Position numbers and translations under genes: made by a program
From: Flavobacterium hydrophilum
GTDB lineage: Bacteria > Bacteroidota > Bacteroidia > Flavobacteriales > Flavobacteriaceae
Reading direction: 5' to 3'
NCBI RefSeq assembly: GCF_003202405.1
Contig: NZ_QJHL01000001.1
Location: 2,170,001-2,234,000, forward strand
DNA length: 64,000 nucleotides
Shown: one piece after another, positions 7,305 through 16,443 of the stretch
How the letters are laid out: every line of letters begins with the position of its first letter
Position numbering within the stretch: the stretch's first letter is position 1
Notes under the pieces: generated by a model
The model's input: only the letters and a program-made list of their open reading frames with translations
What the model was told of the DNA's origin: nothing
Databases searched by the model: none

Positions 7305-8948
7305 TTATTTTTTATCAAGCCATGTTTTACCTGCTTTTACATATCTATCCCAAAAGTCAAATTTGTCCGACGGATATGGATATTCTTTTATAAAACCATT
7401 AGTATCTTCCAATCCTTTTAAGCTAATACTTTTATAGTATTCATCCCAATCCCATGAAGTAGATGTTAAAGGAGTGATAGTAGGATGCATTGTTAAATTC
7501 TCTACTTCACTTCTTCCACTTTCAGTAGTCACTGAATCCCTAATTTCAGAAAGCACTTTTTGCATTGTAGGAATCATTTTATTTACCATAAAATCATGTT
7601 GTTGATCTGCAGAAGGGTATGCTTCATTTAATGTTTTTATAAAATCCATACCAACAGAGGGATTATTTTTTTTGATAAAGAGAAATGCATGAATACATTC
7701 GTGTAAAATGGTTTTGGCATTTTCTATTGTAATTTGGCTTTTTAGGGTTCCGGCAATAAATATCTGTTTACTGAGCTTGATCTTAATATCATTTGAACCA
7801 GGTACACCAATAGTTATTCCATTTACTTCTTCTTTGGTAGGATCATCATCCTTGTATACATGCTCTGCAATCTCAAATTTAACATTATGTTTTTCATTGT
7901 TCTCAAAAATAGCTAAGAAAAGATTTTTAAATTCAGGGGAATTCGATAAAGCTTTATATACCTCTATAAATTTCTTGGATTCTGTTAGTGTAGGTTTATC
8001 TAAAATAGTGCTTAAATCAACATTGAAAGGTGATTTTTGAGAATATTTAAAATTTTCAATCGAATTTCGGACCTGTTTTGTGGTTGTAAACTGTCCATTT
8101 TCCATACTTATAAGCATTTCTACCACAAAGGCTTTATTGACAGGGGTTGAAGTTTCTTCATTCAAAAAATCCAGTAACATTTTGCCGTAGGTTACATTCT
8201 GTTCTATAGTATACTTTAGCAAAGGACCGATAGTAAAGTCAGTTTTAAAATGTTTTTGTAAACCAAATATTACACCTGACCCAGATGGTGTATAAGAAGT
8301 TGCAGATCCTGATCCTCCACTCCATGTCGTTTTTGTACCTGTGCCATATGAACCGCCACCAGTAGGGCCTCCTGAACAATTGCATGACGTCACTACATCC
8401 GGATGGTCACATCCGCTGCTGGCATGTGTTGTATGGCAGGTACAATCGCTAACTGAGGTTACACAATAACATTCAATTTCTGTTGTTTTTGATGTTATAT
8501 TCTTTTTTTGATACATGTTGAAGGGGTGTGCAGTATACTTTAAAGTACCGTCATCCTTTCCTTCTATGATTACTAATTTGACATCAACATGGGTTGGTGT
8601 TATTTCTAATGATAATCTATGTAAATAATTAAACTGATCCTCTGAAATTATGTACAAAGGAATAGTGTAAGCAGCTTCATTTTTATCATTTTTTACGGCA
8701 TAGACGTTTTTAAGATCAAAATAATAATCAGTTTTTCCGCTTTTCGCTTTTAAATTAGAAACAGGATTACTTTCAATGAATAAAGCCAGTTCAGGATTTC
8801 TGTTTTTCAGTTGTGTGAGTACTTCATCAATTTCAACTTTTTGAGTATAAGTTGTACTTTTACTTTTTGATTCACCAGCGATTTCTTCATTTACTCCACA
8901 GGAGTTCAAAATAAAAACAAAAAATAACAGGCAATATAATTTTTTCAT
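7305..8948 (-). CDS. Zincin-like lipoprotein with HExxH motif, Cys- and Gly/Ser-rich linker
   Basis: I chose ATG 8948 because it gives a lipoprotein signal (MKKLYCLLFFVFILNSC, lipidated Cys17); an upstream ATG in the frame would spoil it. The 547-residue product has an N-terminal domain of about 150 residues, a cysteine cluster (about residues 160-192, with CYC, CTC, CNC), a Gly/Ser/Thr-rich linker to about residue 227, and a C-terminal domain holding TILHECIHAFLF, an HExxH metalloprotease-type site at His416, Glu417 and His420. The third ligand is not obvious. It is likely an outer-membrane-anchored zinc peptidase or a toxin-like module. A decayed copy of the active-site region lies at 5566-5634. 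Confidence 0.7.
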   Translation of the reverse strand: MKKLYCLLFFVFILNSCGVNEEIAGESKSKSTTYTQKVEIDEVLTQLKNRNPELALFIESNPVSNLKAKSGKTDYYFDLKNVYAVKNDKNEAAYTIPLYIISEDQFNYLHRLSLEITPTHVDVKLVIIEGKDDGTLKYTAHPFNMYQKKNITSKTTEIECYCVTSVSDCTCHTTHASSGCDHPDVVTSCNCSGGPTGGGSYGTGTKTTWSGGSGSATSYTPSGSGVIFGLQKHFKTDFTIGPLLKYTIEQNVTYGKMLLDFLNEETSTPVNKAFVVEMLISMENGQFTTTKQVRNSIENFKYSQKSPFNVDLSTILDKPTLTESKKFIEVYKALSNSPEFKNLFLAIFENNEKHNVKFEIAEHVYKDDDPTKEEVNGITIGVPGSNDIKIKLSKQIFIAGTLKSQITIENAKTILHECIHAFLFIKKNNPSVGMDFIKTLNEAYPSADQQHDFMVNKMIPTMQKVLSEIRDSVTTESGRSEVENLTMHPTITPLTSTSWDWDEYYKSISLKGLEDTNGFIKEYPYPSDKFDFWDRYVKAGKTWLDKK

Positions 8949-9094
8949 GTTTAAGAATTTATTAACAACAAAAATAGCACAAAACATTACATATTAAAAT
9001 TTTAATTAAAGAAAAACTTTATTTTAATGTTATTATAAGCTAGTTGAAAAGTGTATGTCAATTATCGAAACAAATTCTTCTGGTGCAGCGTTTT

Positions 9095-9180
9095 GCGTGA
9101 GGGATAGCAACCGGAAAGCCCACAGCCCAACGAAGGAAGTGCGAGGACTTGCAGTGGATAGCCCGACCCTTGGGGCACGC
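9095..9180. repeat. GC-rich intergenic element
   Basis: A sharp GC-rich island in A+T-rich DNA. It begins GCGTGAGGGATAGC and ends GGATAGCCCGACCCTTGGGG plus CACGC, so GCGTG and CACGC form short inverted ends. From memory, elements with GCGTGAGGGATAGC and GATAGCCCGACCC are dispersed between genes in Flavobacterium; this is recollection, not a search result. I see no coding capacity. Confidence 0.55.
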
Positions 9181-9185
9181 CAAAA

Positions 9186-9232
9186 AAAACAGCTTAAAAT
9201 AAAAGTAATGAACTTAAACCATAAGCTGTTTT
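9186..9232. terminator. Long-loop hairpin after the GC-rich element
   Basis: AAAACAGCTTA and TAAGCTGTTTT are perfect 11-bp inverted arms around a 25-nt loop, flanked by A and T runs on both sides. It could end transcription from either strand. The rest of 8949-9356 shows no gene; the M28 peptidase gene ends at 9357. Confidence 0.4.
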
Positions 9233-9356
9233 AATTATATGTTTATAGAGCCAAAAACTTCTTTAAAATATACTTAATAGAAATAAGCGAAATCAGAATT
9301 TTAGAAAATGTCACTCATTGCTTTAAACTGCAAGCTTTTAGATATTTTAAAGAAAA

Positions 9357-10745
9357 TCAATTACCCCCCGGCAAAACAATCCCACCCTGATCTATCAAAT
9401 AAAGCAAAGTTGTCATAGTAGCCGCACCAAGTTCCAGTTCTCTTTTGTTGATGGCGTCAAACTTATCATTTGCAGCGTGATGGTAATCAAAATAGCGCTG
9501 CGAATCCGGTTTTAATCCTGCTTTTACAATCGCTTTAGAGGTTAAATGACCAATATCTGAACCCGCATGTCCAATTGTAAAACTATGTACCAGATAAGGC
9601 TCGAAAAAGTCTTTGAATCCCTGAATTTTCTTCAAATTAGCATCGTCTGCTTCTATTGAGAAACCTCTTGGTGTAAATCCGCCTGAGTCGCTTTCTAAAG
9701 CAAAAATATGGTTTTCATTCTTTTGCTTTGAAACTTCTTCGTATTTGGCTCCGCCTTTTCCGCCATTTTCTTCGTTCATAAATAAAACAACACGAATTGT
9801 ATTTTTTGGTTTGTAATTGAAACTTTTAAGAATACGAACCACTTCCATGCTTTGTACCACACCTGCTCCATCATCGTGAGATCCGTCTGCCAAATCCCAG
9901 GAATCCAAATGACCACCCACAACCATAATATTTTCAGGAGTTACTGTTCCTGTCAATTCTCCAATAACGTTGTACGACAATACATCCGGCAATGTTTCAC
10001 ATGATTGTTTGAAATAAAATCGTAATGCAGGATTGCTTTTTAAAGTAGCACTCAAAAGTTCAGCTCCATTTGTGCTGATGGCTGCTGTTGGGATATATTG
10101 CTCTTTTGGCAAATCACCATAACTTTGAGCTCCTGTATGCGGAAAATCATCTAAACGCAAGTTCATTGAACGAACAATGGTCCCTACAGCTCCCAGTTTA
10201 GCAGCTTCTTTTGCTCCGGCAAATCGCTGATCAACACAGGCTCCGTATGATTTGAAGGTTTCAATATTTTCAGGATTCATTGGCCTGTTAAAAAACACAA
10301 TTTTTCCTTTTACTTTATCTCCTAATGTTTTTAACTCTTCAATGCCCTGCACTTCTATCACTTCTGCGGTTAGTCCTCCTTTTGGGGTTGCAACAGAACC
10401 GCCCAAAGCACAAATTGGTACTGTGGTTTTTACTTTTCCGTCTAAGATAGAAGCAGTTTCTTTTTCGCCACGTACCCAATGCGGCACCATAACTTCTTGG
10501 AGATACACTTTATCAAGTCCTAAACTTTCTAATTGGGCTTTTGTATAATTAATGGCCAGCTGGGCATTTTGAGAACCTGATAAACGAGCTCCGATATCGT
10601 TGGACAAATACTCTAACCATGTATAACATTTAGAATCGGTCAGCGCTTTTTTATAGAATAATTTAATGTTTTTTTCATCATTTGACTGTGCGAATGAAGT
10701 CAGTCCGTTTAAAACTAACACTGCTAAAAAAAATGTTTTTTTCAT
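9357..10745 (-). CDS. Secreted M28-family metallopeptidase with PA domain
   Basis: Signal peptide MKKTFFLAVLVLNGLTSFAQ is followed by a 440-residue M28 aminopeptidase/carboxypeptidase. The co-catalytic two-zinc site is visible: GGHLDSWD (His279), GSHDDGAG (Asp290/291), the catalytic pair MNEENGGKGG (Glu325/326), ESDSGG (Asp352) and YDYHHAAND-like YFDYHHAANDKFD for the last His. A protease-associated insert lies between about residues 120 and 250, with GAVGTIVRSMN. It should trim peptides outside the cytoplasm. The gene stands alone on the minus strand and does not belong to the sugar locus, from which a repeat element separates it. Confidence 0.93.
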   Translation of the reverse strand: MKKTFFLAVLVLNGLTSFAQSNDEKNIKLFYKKALTDSKCYTWLEYLSNDIGARLSGSQNAQLAINYTKAQLESLGLDKVYLQEVMVPHWVRGEKETASILDGKVKTTVPICALGGSVATPKGGLTAEVIEVQGIEELKTLGDKVKGKIVFFNRPMNPENIETFKSYGACVDQRFAGAKEAAKLGAVGTIVRSMNLRLDDFPHTGAQSYGDLPKEQYIPTAAISTNGAELLSATLKSNPALRFYFKQSCETLPDVLSYNVIGELTGTVTPENIMVVGGHLDSWDLADGSHDDGAGVVQSMEVVRILKSFNYKPKNTIRVVLFMNEENGGKGGAKYEEVSKQKNENHIFALESDSGGFTPRGFSIEADDANLKKIQGFKDFFEPYLVHSFTIGHAGSDIGHLTSKAIVKAGLKPDSQRYFDYHHAANDKFDAINKRELELGAATMTTLLYLIDQGGIVLPGGN

Positions 10746-10950
10746 TGGTTATAAAGTATTTGGGGTTCCTTTTTTGGTTTTACAAAAGAACAAAATTCTT
10801 TATAACTCTTACTGTTTTCGTATACCTTTTTCTACAAATAAGAAAAAATAATTGTTATTTACACCAGTTGAAACTGTTGATTATAGTTAAACCGTGTATT
10901 GTCTTTATTATTTTTATTTTTTTAATGTTCATAAAAAAGCAAAATATTAT

Positions 10951-11030
10951 CCTTTAGCCCCGATTAAAGTGGAAATCCTTTTGCTTTTTTCTTTAAAAAG
11001 CAAAAGATTGCAACGGAAAGCGGGACGATG
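10951..11030. repeat. Dispersed intergenic element, copy A (variable core hairpin)
   Basis: Reads CCTTTAGCCCCGATTAAAGT at the left and GGAAAGCGGGACGATGC at the right. Its centre is a perfect hairpin: CTTTTGCTTTTT (10978-10989), 5-nt loop, AAAAAGCAAAAG (10995-11006). In reverse orientation its ends match copies B (34451) and C (53531): CCYGCTNTCCG... and ATCGGGGCTAAAGG. It fills most of the 348-bp gap between the M28 and GH43 genes, which otherwise holds nothing I can name. Confidence 0.6.
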
Positions 11031-11093
11031 CTTACTGAAAAAAACTAATCATTCTGCTTCAAAAATTTCTAATCGAGTTCAGACTATAAATAA

Positions 11094-13019
11094 TTATTTT
11101 ACTTCGATAATCTTATTTTTTACGCTAATTCCGTTTTCGTTGAATGCTTCAATTGTAAAATAATATTTCGTGCTTTTATCCAAACCTCTAAAATCATACG
11201 AACTATCACCATAAACCATAATGCTGTTGTACAGCTTATCCGGAGTAATTCCGTAATAAATATGATAGCCGATTGCATCATTTTGTTTTTTCCATGAAAT
11301 TATAGCATTCCGTGAATCGGCTTTATTTCTGTTTACTTTAAAAGAAGAAACTGCTTTTGGTTTTTCTAATAATCCATTACCAAAAACCCTGAAATCTGAA
11401 ATTGCGAACAAACCTGAAGCATTGTGAATGTTTTCCATTTTTATATAACGCGCCTTAATTGATTTTGTGAGTTCAAGATAATCGTGAGGAGCATCTTTAT
11501 CATTTTTAGATTTATCGACAACTAAAGTCCAGTTTACAGCATCATCCGACATGAAAATTTTATATTGGTAATAAATATCCATTGCTTTATTGAACTGCGT
11601 TGCTTTATGATCTGCATAATTAATCTGCAAAGCCTTTATTTCCATTGATCTTCCCAAATCCATTTGGATCCATTCGCCCGGATTATTGCTTTTAGCAGCC
11701 CAATACGTCTGGATATTTTCATCGGTTAAATTATCAGCGCCATAACAAAATTTCTCATACACTTTTTTACCTCCGTTATCCATTCGGTGTGTTTCAATTT
11801 CCATACATTCTTCCGAGGATGATACTGTAACCGGTTTTTTATAAGATAACAACATCCAGCCTGATGAAGCTCCTTTTTCATGATTGCGAAGTTTTGTTGG
11901 CAACATAATTGGAAAATCACCATAAGAAGTGTTTGAATACATTACATCGTCTTTATCAAATCCGGCAGGAAACATATCAATGCGACGCTCAAAACGGTCT
12001 TTTATGGAGATTTTGCACGTTCCGGTGTTCCAGTAATTTCCATAATTGTCTGCAAAAGTATTTCCGTGTCCGGCACCAATTACAAATCCGCCCGGTTTAT
12101 ACGACATTGGATTGTGTTTTTGATAGGTAAATGGGCCCAACGGATTATTACCTACGTGAACGCCATTTGCATAGCCTTTGAATTCGGTTGCAGGAGCTCC
12201 GTATTGCATATAATATTTTCCGTTGTGTTTGGTCATCCATGCTCCCTCGATAAAATTTCCCCAAGGCGCAGGCTCCATATCATTGTTTGGTCCAAAACGC
12301 TCCCAGCCATGAGCAGAAGGATTTAGAATCGCTACTTCTTTAATCTGACCATACGGTTTTTGAATATCTTCAACTTCGGTCGCTTTGTATAATGTTGCAT
12401 AATCTGCCTGATTGCCTTTTGGAAGCCAGGTGTTGTAATCGACCTCAACACCCACAAGGGGCAGTTTTCCGCTTGAACCGTAATACATATAGACTTTTTT
12501 GTCATCGTCCTGAAAAATCGCAGGATCCCAGGTAGGAAGCATTGCTTTATCAACATGGCGTGTCCATCTGCCTGATTTTGGGTCTGCTGTTTTCCAGATG
12601 GGATGATCTCTTTTCCATGTTGAACCTACGTAAAATAAAGTGTCATTTACGACCCAGGCTGCCGGAGCACACTGATCATCATCGCCCGGCTGTCTTTGGA
12701 AACTTCCGTAAACAAAATTCCAGTCGGACATATCTTTACTCCAAAATAAACCCGCCTGATTTGTCGCAAATAAATAATATTCGCCTTTGTATGTAATAAT
12801 TACCGGATCAGCACTGGAACGACGGGATTCGGGAATTCCGTTGTGATTGTATGTCGTATAGTTATAACCTATACTAATTGGATTACAATACGTTGTTGCA
12901 GGTGTGGCAGGATCAAACCATTCTGTTTTACCACCTGCATCTTGCGCCAAAATAATATTATTGAACATAATCAAAAACAATAAAATTAGCCGTCTCAGTT
13001 CTTTGTATCTATTTTTCAT
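11094..13019 (-). CDS. Secreted glycoside hydrolase family 43 with F5/8-type C and fibronectin III domains
   Basis: The 641-residue protein has a signal peptide ending IILAQ, then a five-bladed propeller GH43 domain (about 35-400). The three expected acidic residues are in place: SSADPVII (base), LPTWDPAIFQDDD (pKa modulator) and FIEGAWMTKHNGKYY (acid). A discoidin-like carbohydrate-binding domain (about 410-545, with ENIQTYWAAKSNNPGEWIQMDLG in two parts) and a C-terminal fibronectin III domain follow. GH43 enzymes are mostly arabinofuranosidases, xylosidases or galactosidases; I cannot assign the sugar. It starts 31 bp behind the glycerophosphodiesterase gene, so the two are co-transcribed. 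Confidence 0.88.
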   Translation of the reverse strand: MKNRYKELRRLILLFLIMFNNIILAQDAGGKTEWFDPATPATTYCNPISIGYNYTTYNHNGIPESRRSSADPVIITYKGEYYLFATNQAGLFWSKDMSDWNFVYGSFQRQPGDDDQCAPAAWVVNDTLFYVGSTWKRDHPIWKTADPKSGRWTRHVDKAMLPTWDPAIFQDDDKKVYMYYGSSGKLPLVGVEVDYNTWLPKGNQADYATLYKATEVEDIQKPYGQIKEVAILNPSAHGWERFGPNNDMEPAPWGNFIEGAWMTKHNGKYYMQYGAPATEFKGYANGVHVGNNPLGPFTYQKHNPMSYKPGGFVIGAGHGNTFADNYGNYWNTGTCKISIKDRFERRIDMFPAGFDKDDVMYSNTSYGDFPIMLPTKLRNHEKGASSGWMLLSYKKPVTVSSSEECMEIETHRMDNGGKKVYEKFCYGADNLTDENIQTYWAAKSNNPGEWIQMDLGRSMEIKALQINYADHKATQFNKAMDIYYQYKIFMSDDAVNWTLVVDKSKNDKDAPHDYLELTKSIKARYIKMENIHNASGLFAISDFRVFGNGLLEKPKAVSSFKVNRNKADSRNAIISWKKQNDAIGYHIYYGITPDKLYNSIMVYGDSSYDFRGLDKSTKYYFTIEAFNENGISVKNKIIEVK

Positions 13020-13050
13020 GATTTAATTTGCATTTGTAAAGTCTGCAGGA

Positions 13051-13836
13051 TTATTTTTCCGCTTCTAATCTTTCTTTTAAAAGTTCGGGTTCATTTGTCG
13101 TGATGTAATTGAATTTATGTGCAATAATCCAATCCATATCTGCGGCTTCATTTACTGTCCAGGTGTTCAGAATGATTTTGCCGTCTTTTGCTTCCTGAAT
13201 CCATTCCGGATGTTTTTTAAAGACCGAATAATGATAATCGATACCGTTGATGTTATCTGCTTTTACTTCTTTGGGAGGTTTATTTCCTTCCAGATATTGC
13301 AGAACAGTTTTTGTATCTACTGCTCTGATTTGCTTTAGAATGTCGTAATCAAAACTAATGTAGCAGGTTTTTTTATCCGCTTTTAGTTTCTTAATAGTTT
13401 CAACCGCTAATATGGCTGTCTTTTTTCCTCTTTCTTTGCTTATTTCCGAAGGTTTTATTTCGCAGACCAGAAGAGTCTTTTCATTCTTTTTCTTTCCTTC
13501 TAAAATATATTCCCGTAAAGTTGGCAGCTTTTCTCCATTTGAAAGTTTAAACTTTATCAAATCTGCATAATTGCTTTCTTCGATCAGCAGTTTGTTATAA
13601 TGCGCATCGTGATTGATTATGAGCGAATCATCAGCAGTTCTCCAGACATCGAATTCTGAACCGGGCAGTTTCAGATCGATTGCGTGCCTTAAGGCTGCAA
13701 TGGAATTTTCAGGAAGATTGTTTTTCTTCCAGGCTCCACGATGCGCTACAATGGCATTTTTTTTCGCATTGCAAGAAGATAAAACTACTATTATAAGCAG
13801 GAAAAGAAATCCTTTAAATATTTTGATAGCTTTCAT
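13051..13836 (-). CDS. Glycerophosphodiester phosphodiesterase, lipoprotein
   Basis: A 261-residue GDPD-fold protein with lipobox LLIIVVLSSC (Cys22). The catalytic core motifs are visible: VAHRGAWKKNNLPENSIAA (His and Arg plus the metal Glu), EFDVWRTADDSLIINHDAH (metal Glu and Asp, catalytic His). Members cleave glycerophosphodiesters to glycerol 3-phosphate and an alcohol, using a divalent metal. It is anchored outside the cytoplasm. It sits between a beta-glucosidase and a GH43 gene; an intrinsic terminator separates it from the beta-glucosidase, so it is probably transcribed with the GH43. In this setting it may remove glycerophosphate groups from a glucan. Confidence 0.88.
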   Translation of the reverse strand: MKAIKIFKGFLFLLIIVVLSSCNAKKNAIVAHRGAWKKNNLPENSIAALRHAIDLKLPGSEFDVWRTADDSLIINHDAHYNKLLIEESNYADLIKFKLSNGEKLPTLREYILEGKKKNEKTLLVCEIKPSEISKERGKKTAILAVETIKKLKADKKTCYISFDYDILKQIRAVDTKTVLQYLEGNKPPKEVKADNINGIDYHYSVFKKHPEWIQEAKDGKIILNTWTVNEAADMDWIIAHKFNYITTNEPELLKERLEAEK

Positions 13837-13971
13837 TTTTATAAAAATTAGAATTACTAGTTTAGAGAATTAAAAACGGTTCTCGATACATTTTTTGTTC
13901 CGTTTTATTACTCAAAAAACACTCGAACTGACGTTTTTAATAATACCCGTTTAGAATTTATAATTGCTTAT

Positions 13972-14004
13972 AAAAAAGCCCTTCGTATAACCAGTACGAA
14001 GGGC
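13972..14004 (-). terminator. Intrinsic terminator behind the GH3 gene
   Basis: On the minus strand GCCCTTCGTA, a 7-nt loop and TACGAAGGGC form a perfect 10-bp stem, followed at once by TTTTTT. It lies 21 bp past the GH3 stop codon and marks the likely end of the main susCD transcript. Confidence 0.8.
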
Positions 14005-14024
14005 AATTACTAATAACAAACCAA

Positions 14025-16325
14025 TTACTTAGTTAACTCAAAACTAACTTTCTTGTCGGCAGCTGAATTTCCTCCAACGAAAACATCAAACTGTCCGGGC
14101 TCTGCTACGAATTGTAAATCAGAGTTATAAAATTTTAAATCTTCAACCGTAATATCAAAATTTACGGTTTGTTTCTCTCCTTTTTTAAGTGCTATTTTTT
14201 GGAAACCTTTTAGTTCTTTAACAGGTCTTGTTACTGAGCCAACCAAATCCCTGATGTACAACTGAACTGTTTCCTTTCCATCAAAATTTCCTGTGTTAAT
14301 TACATCTACCGTAACTTTTAATTTTCCATCAAAATTCATTTTATCAGCAGAAATTTTCAGGTTCGAATAATCGAAAGTCGTGTAACTTAATCCAAATCCG
14401 AAAGGAAATAATGGCTCGTTTCTTTCGTCAATATAATTTGATCTGAACTTTTCGAACTTTCCTTCTGAATTAGAAAGTGGTCTTCCTGTATTTTTGTGAG
14501 CATAATAAATTGGTACCTGACCCACGCTTCTTGGGAAAGTCGTTGTTAATTTTCCGGAAGGGTTTACATCTCCAAATAAAACATCTGCAATAGCGTGACC
14601 AGCTTCACTACCGGCAAACCACACATTTAAAATAGCGGGAACAGTTGCATTTTCATCATTTAAAACTAAAGGACGTCCGTCAAATAAAACCAGAACGACT
14701 GGTTTTCCTGTTTTTAGCAAAGCATTCAGCAGATCTTTTTGAGCCTGTGGAATTTCTAAATTGGTACGGCTGCTCGATTCTCCGCTCATCTCTGCAGATT
14801 CTCCTAAAGCTGCCACAATTACATCAGATTGTTCTGCTACTTTTAAAGCCTCGGCAATTAATTCTTCTTTTGGGCGAGAATCACGATTTAAGGTTTTGCC
14901 AAACATCGTGGCATTGGTTTCAAACGTTTCATTGTAATCTAAATTGCTTCCTTTTGCATAAAGCACTTTTACAGATTTTCCGCCTACATCCTGAATTCCC
15001 TGCAATAAAGAAATACATTTTTCACCAACAGTAGCAACACTCCAGGTTCCCGACATATTGTTTCTGGCATCTGCCAATGGTCCGATAAGGGCAATAGTTC
15101 CCGTTTTTTTAAGAGGCAGCAACTGATTTTGATTTTTTAATAAAACCAATGATTGGGCTGAAATATCACGGGCTTCTTTTCTGCTGGCTGTTGTAAAGAT
15201 TTCTGTTTTGGCTCTTTTTGGATCGCAATATTTGTATGGATCGTGGAATAATCCTAAATCGTATTTGGCTTCTAAAATCAATTTAACGGCATTGTCAATA
15301 GTTTCGATAGTAACTTTTTTTTCGTCTAAAGATTTCTTCAAAGTTCCCAGAAATCCTTCTCCAACCATATCCATTTCAACTCCAGCATTTAAAGCCAAAG
15401 CCGAAACCTGCTGCAAATCGCCCATTCCGTGATCAATCATTTCAGGAATTCCGGTATAATCTGTTACTACAAATCCTTTAAAGCCCCATTGTTTTCTTAA
15501 AACATCAGTCATTAACCACTTACTTCCAGTTGCCGGAATTCCGTCTACTTCGTTAAAAGAAGCCATAACCGAACCTACTCCGGCATCAACTGCGGCTTTA
15601 TAAGGCGGAAAATAATCATTAAACATTCGAATATGACTCATGTCTACGGTATTGTAATCACGACCTGCTTCCGGAGCACCGTATAATGCGAAATGCTTAA
15701 CACAAGCCAAAATGGAATTATTTTTGGAAAGATCGTGCTGCTGGTATCCATTCACCATTGCTTTTGCAATCTGGCTACCTAAATACGGATCTTCTCCTGA
15801 ACCTTCGGAAATCCTTCCCCAACGAGGATCCCGCGAAATATCTACCATAGGAGAAAATGTCCAGTTGATACCATCAGCACTTGCTTCCTGCGCAGCAATC
15901 TGCGCGCTTCTCTCGATTAGCTTCATATCCCAGGTACAGGATAATCCAAGCGGAATCGGGAATGTTGTTTCGTAACCGTGAATCACATCCATACCAAAAA
16001 GCAGCGGAATTTTTAAACGGCTTTTTTCGACCGCAATTTTCTGCACTTCTTTAATTTTTTGTACTGACTTTATGTTGAATAAACCACCTACTTTACCTTC
16101 AGCGATATTTTTTGCAACATTCGAGCTGTTAGCCTGACCTGTTGTGATATCTCCGGAAGTTGGCAAATTAAGCTGACCTAATTTCTCATCTAAAGTCATT
16201 TTTGACAGTAATTCAGTAACAAATTCTGATTTTGGTTTGATTTTTACAGCATTTTTAGCATCCTTCTTTTGGGCATGACCCAAGACAGCACATGCTAAAA
16301 AAAGCATGATTAAGTTCTTTTTCAT
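14025..16325 (-). CDS. Glycoside hydrolase family 3 beta-glucosidase
   Basis: A full-length 766-residue BglX-type GH3 enzyme with signal peptide (ending LGHAQ). The TIM-barrel domain holds KHF (residues 210-212) and the nucleophile Asp289 in VVTDYTG; the alpha/beta sandwich domain holds ALGESAEMSGE (acid/base candidates Glu512/516); a fibronectin III-like domain ends the protein. It would release glucose from the ends of beta-gluco-oligosaccharides in the periplasm. It follows a GH144-like gene in the same direction, with 118 bp between that hold a 12-bp stem, and an intrinsic terminator follows. GH3 enzymes paired with GH144 elsewhere act on sophoro-oligosaccharides; specificity here is inferred. 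Confidence 0.94.
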   Translation of the reverse strand: MKKNLIMLFLACAVLGHAQKKDAKNAVKIKPKSEFVTELLSKMTLDEKLGQLNLPTSGDITTGQANSSNVAKNIAEGKVGGLFNIKSVQKIKEVQKIAVEKSRLKIPLLFGMDVIHGYETTFPIPLGLSCTWDMKLIERSAQIAAQEASADGINWTFSPMVDISRDPRWGRISEGSGEDPYLGSQIAKAMVNGYQQHDLSKNNSILACVKHFALYGAPEAGRDYNTVDMSHIRMFNDYFPPYKAAVDAGVGSVMASFNEVDGIPATGSKWLMTDVLRKQWGFKGFVVTDYTGIPEMIDHGMGDLQQVSALALNAGVEMDMVGEGFLGTLKKSLDEKKVTIETIDNAVKLILEAKYDLGLFHDPYKYCDPKRAKTEIFTTASRKEARDISAQSLVLLKNQNQLLPLKKTGTIALIGPLADARNNMSGTWSVATVGEKCISLLQGIQDVGGKSVKVLYAKGSNLDYNETFETNATMFGKTLNRDSRPKEELIAEALKVAEQSDVIVAALGESAEMSGESSSRTNLEIPQAQKDLLNALLKTGKPVVLVLFDGRPLVLNDENATVPAILNVWFAGSEAGHAIADVLFGDVNPSGKLTTTFPRSVGQVPIYYAHKNTGRPLSNSEGKFEKFRSNYIDERNEPLFPFGFGLSYTTFDYSNLKISADKMNFDGKLKVTVDVINTGNFDGKETVQLYIRDLVGSVTRPVKELKGFQKIALKKGEKQTVNFDITVEDLKFYNSDLQFVAEPGQFDVFVGGNSAADKKVSFELTK

Positions 16326-16349
16326 TTTAAATATTTTTTGTTTTTATGT

Positions 16350-16397
16350 AAATCGCCATTGTTTTATCCCAATTTTGATTCGGATCAATGGCGATTT
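16350..16397. promoter_or_regulatory. Intercistronic stem-loop between GH144-like and GH3 genes
   Basis: AAATCGCCATTG and CAATGGCGATTT are perfect 12-bp inverted arms around a 24-nt loop. On the minus (coding) strand no T-run follows, so it is more likely an mRNA processing or stability stem, or a leaky end point, than a strong terminator for the operon. Confidence 0.5.
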
Positions 16398-16443
16398 TTC
16401 ATTCAGTGGTATTTAAACGTTCCTATTGTTTCTGGCTGAATGC

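Noticed and set aside
9095..9180. Possible tRNA or structured small RNA in the GC-rich island
   Set aside because: No cloverleaf, no TTCGANNC loop and no CCA end; a dispersed intergenic element explains it better.
14645..15034. 129-codon plus-strand frame inside the GH3 gene
   Set aside because: Antisense shadow of a clear GH3 coding region; His/Leu-rich without any recognisable domain.
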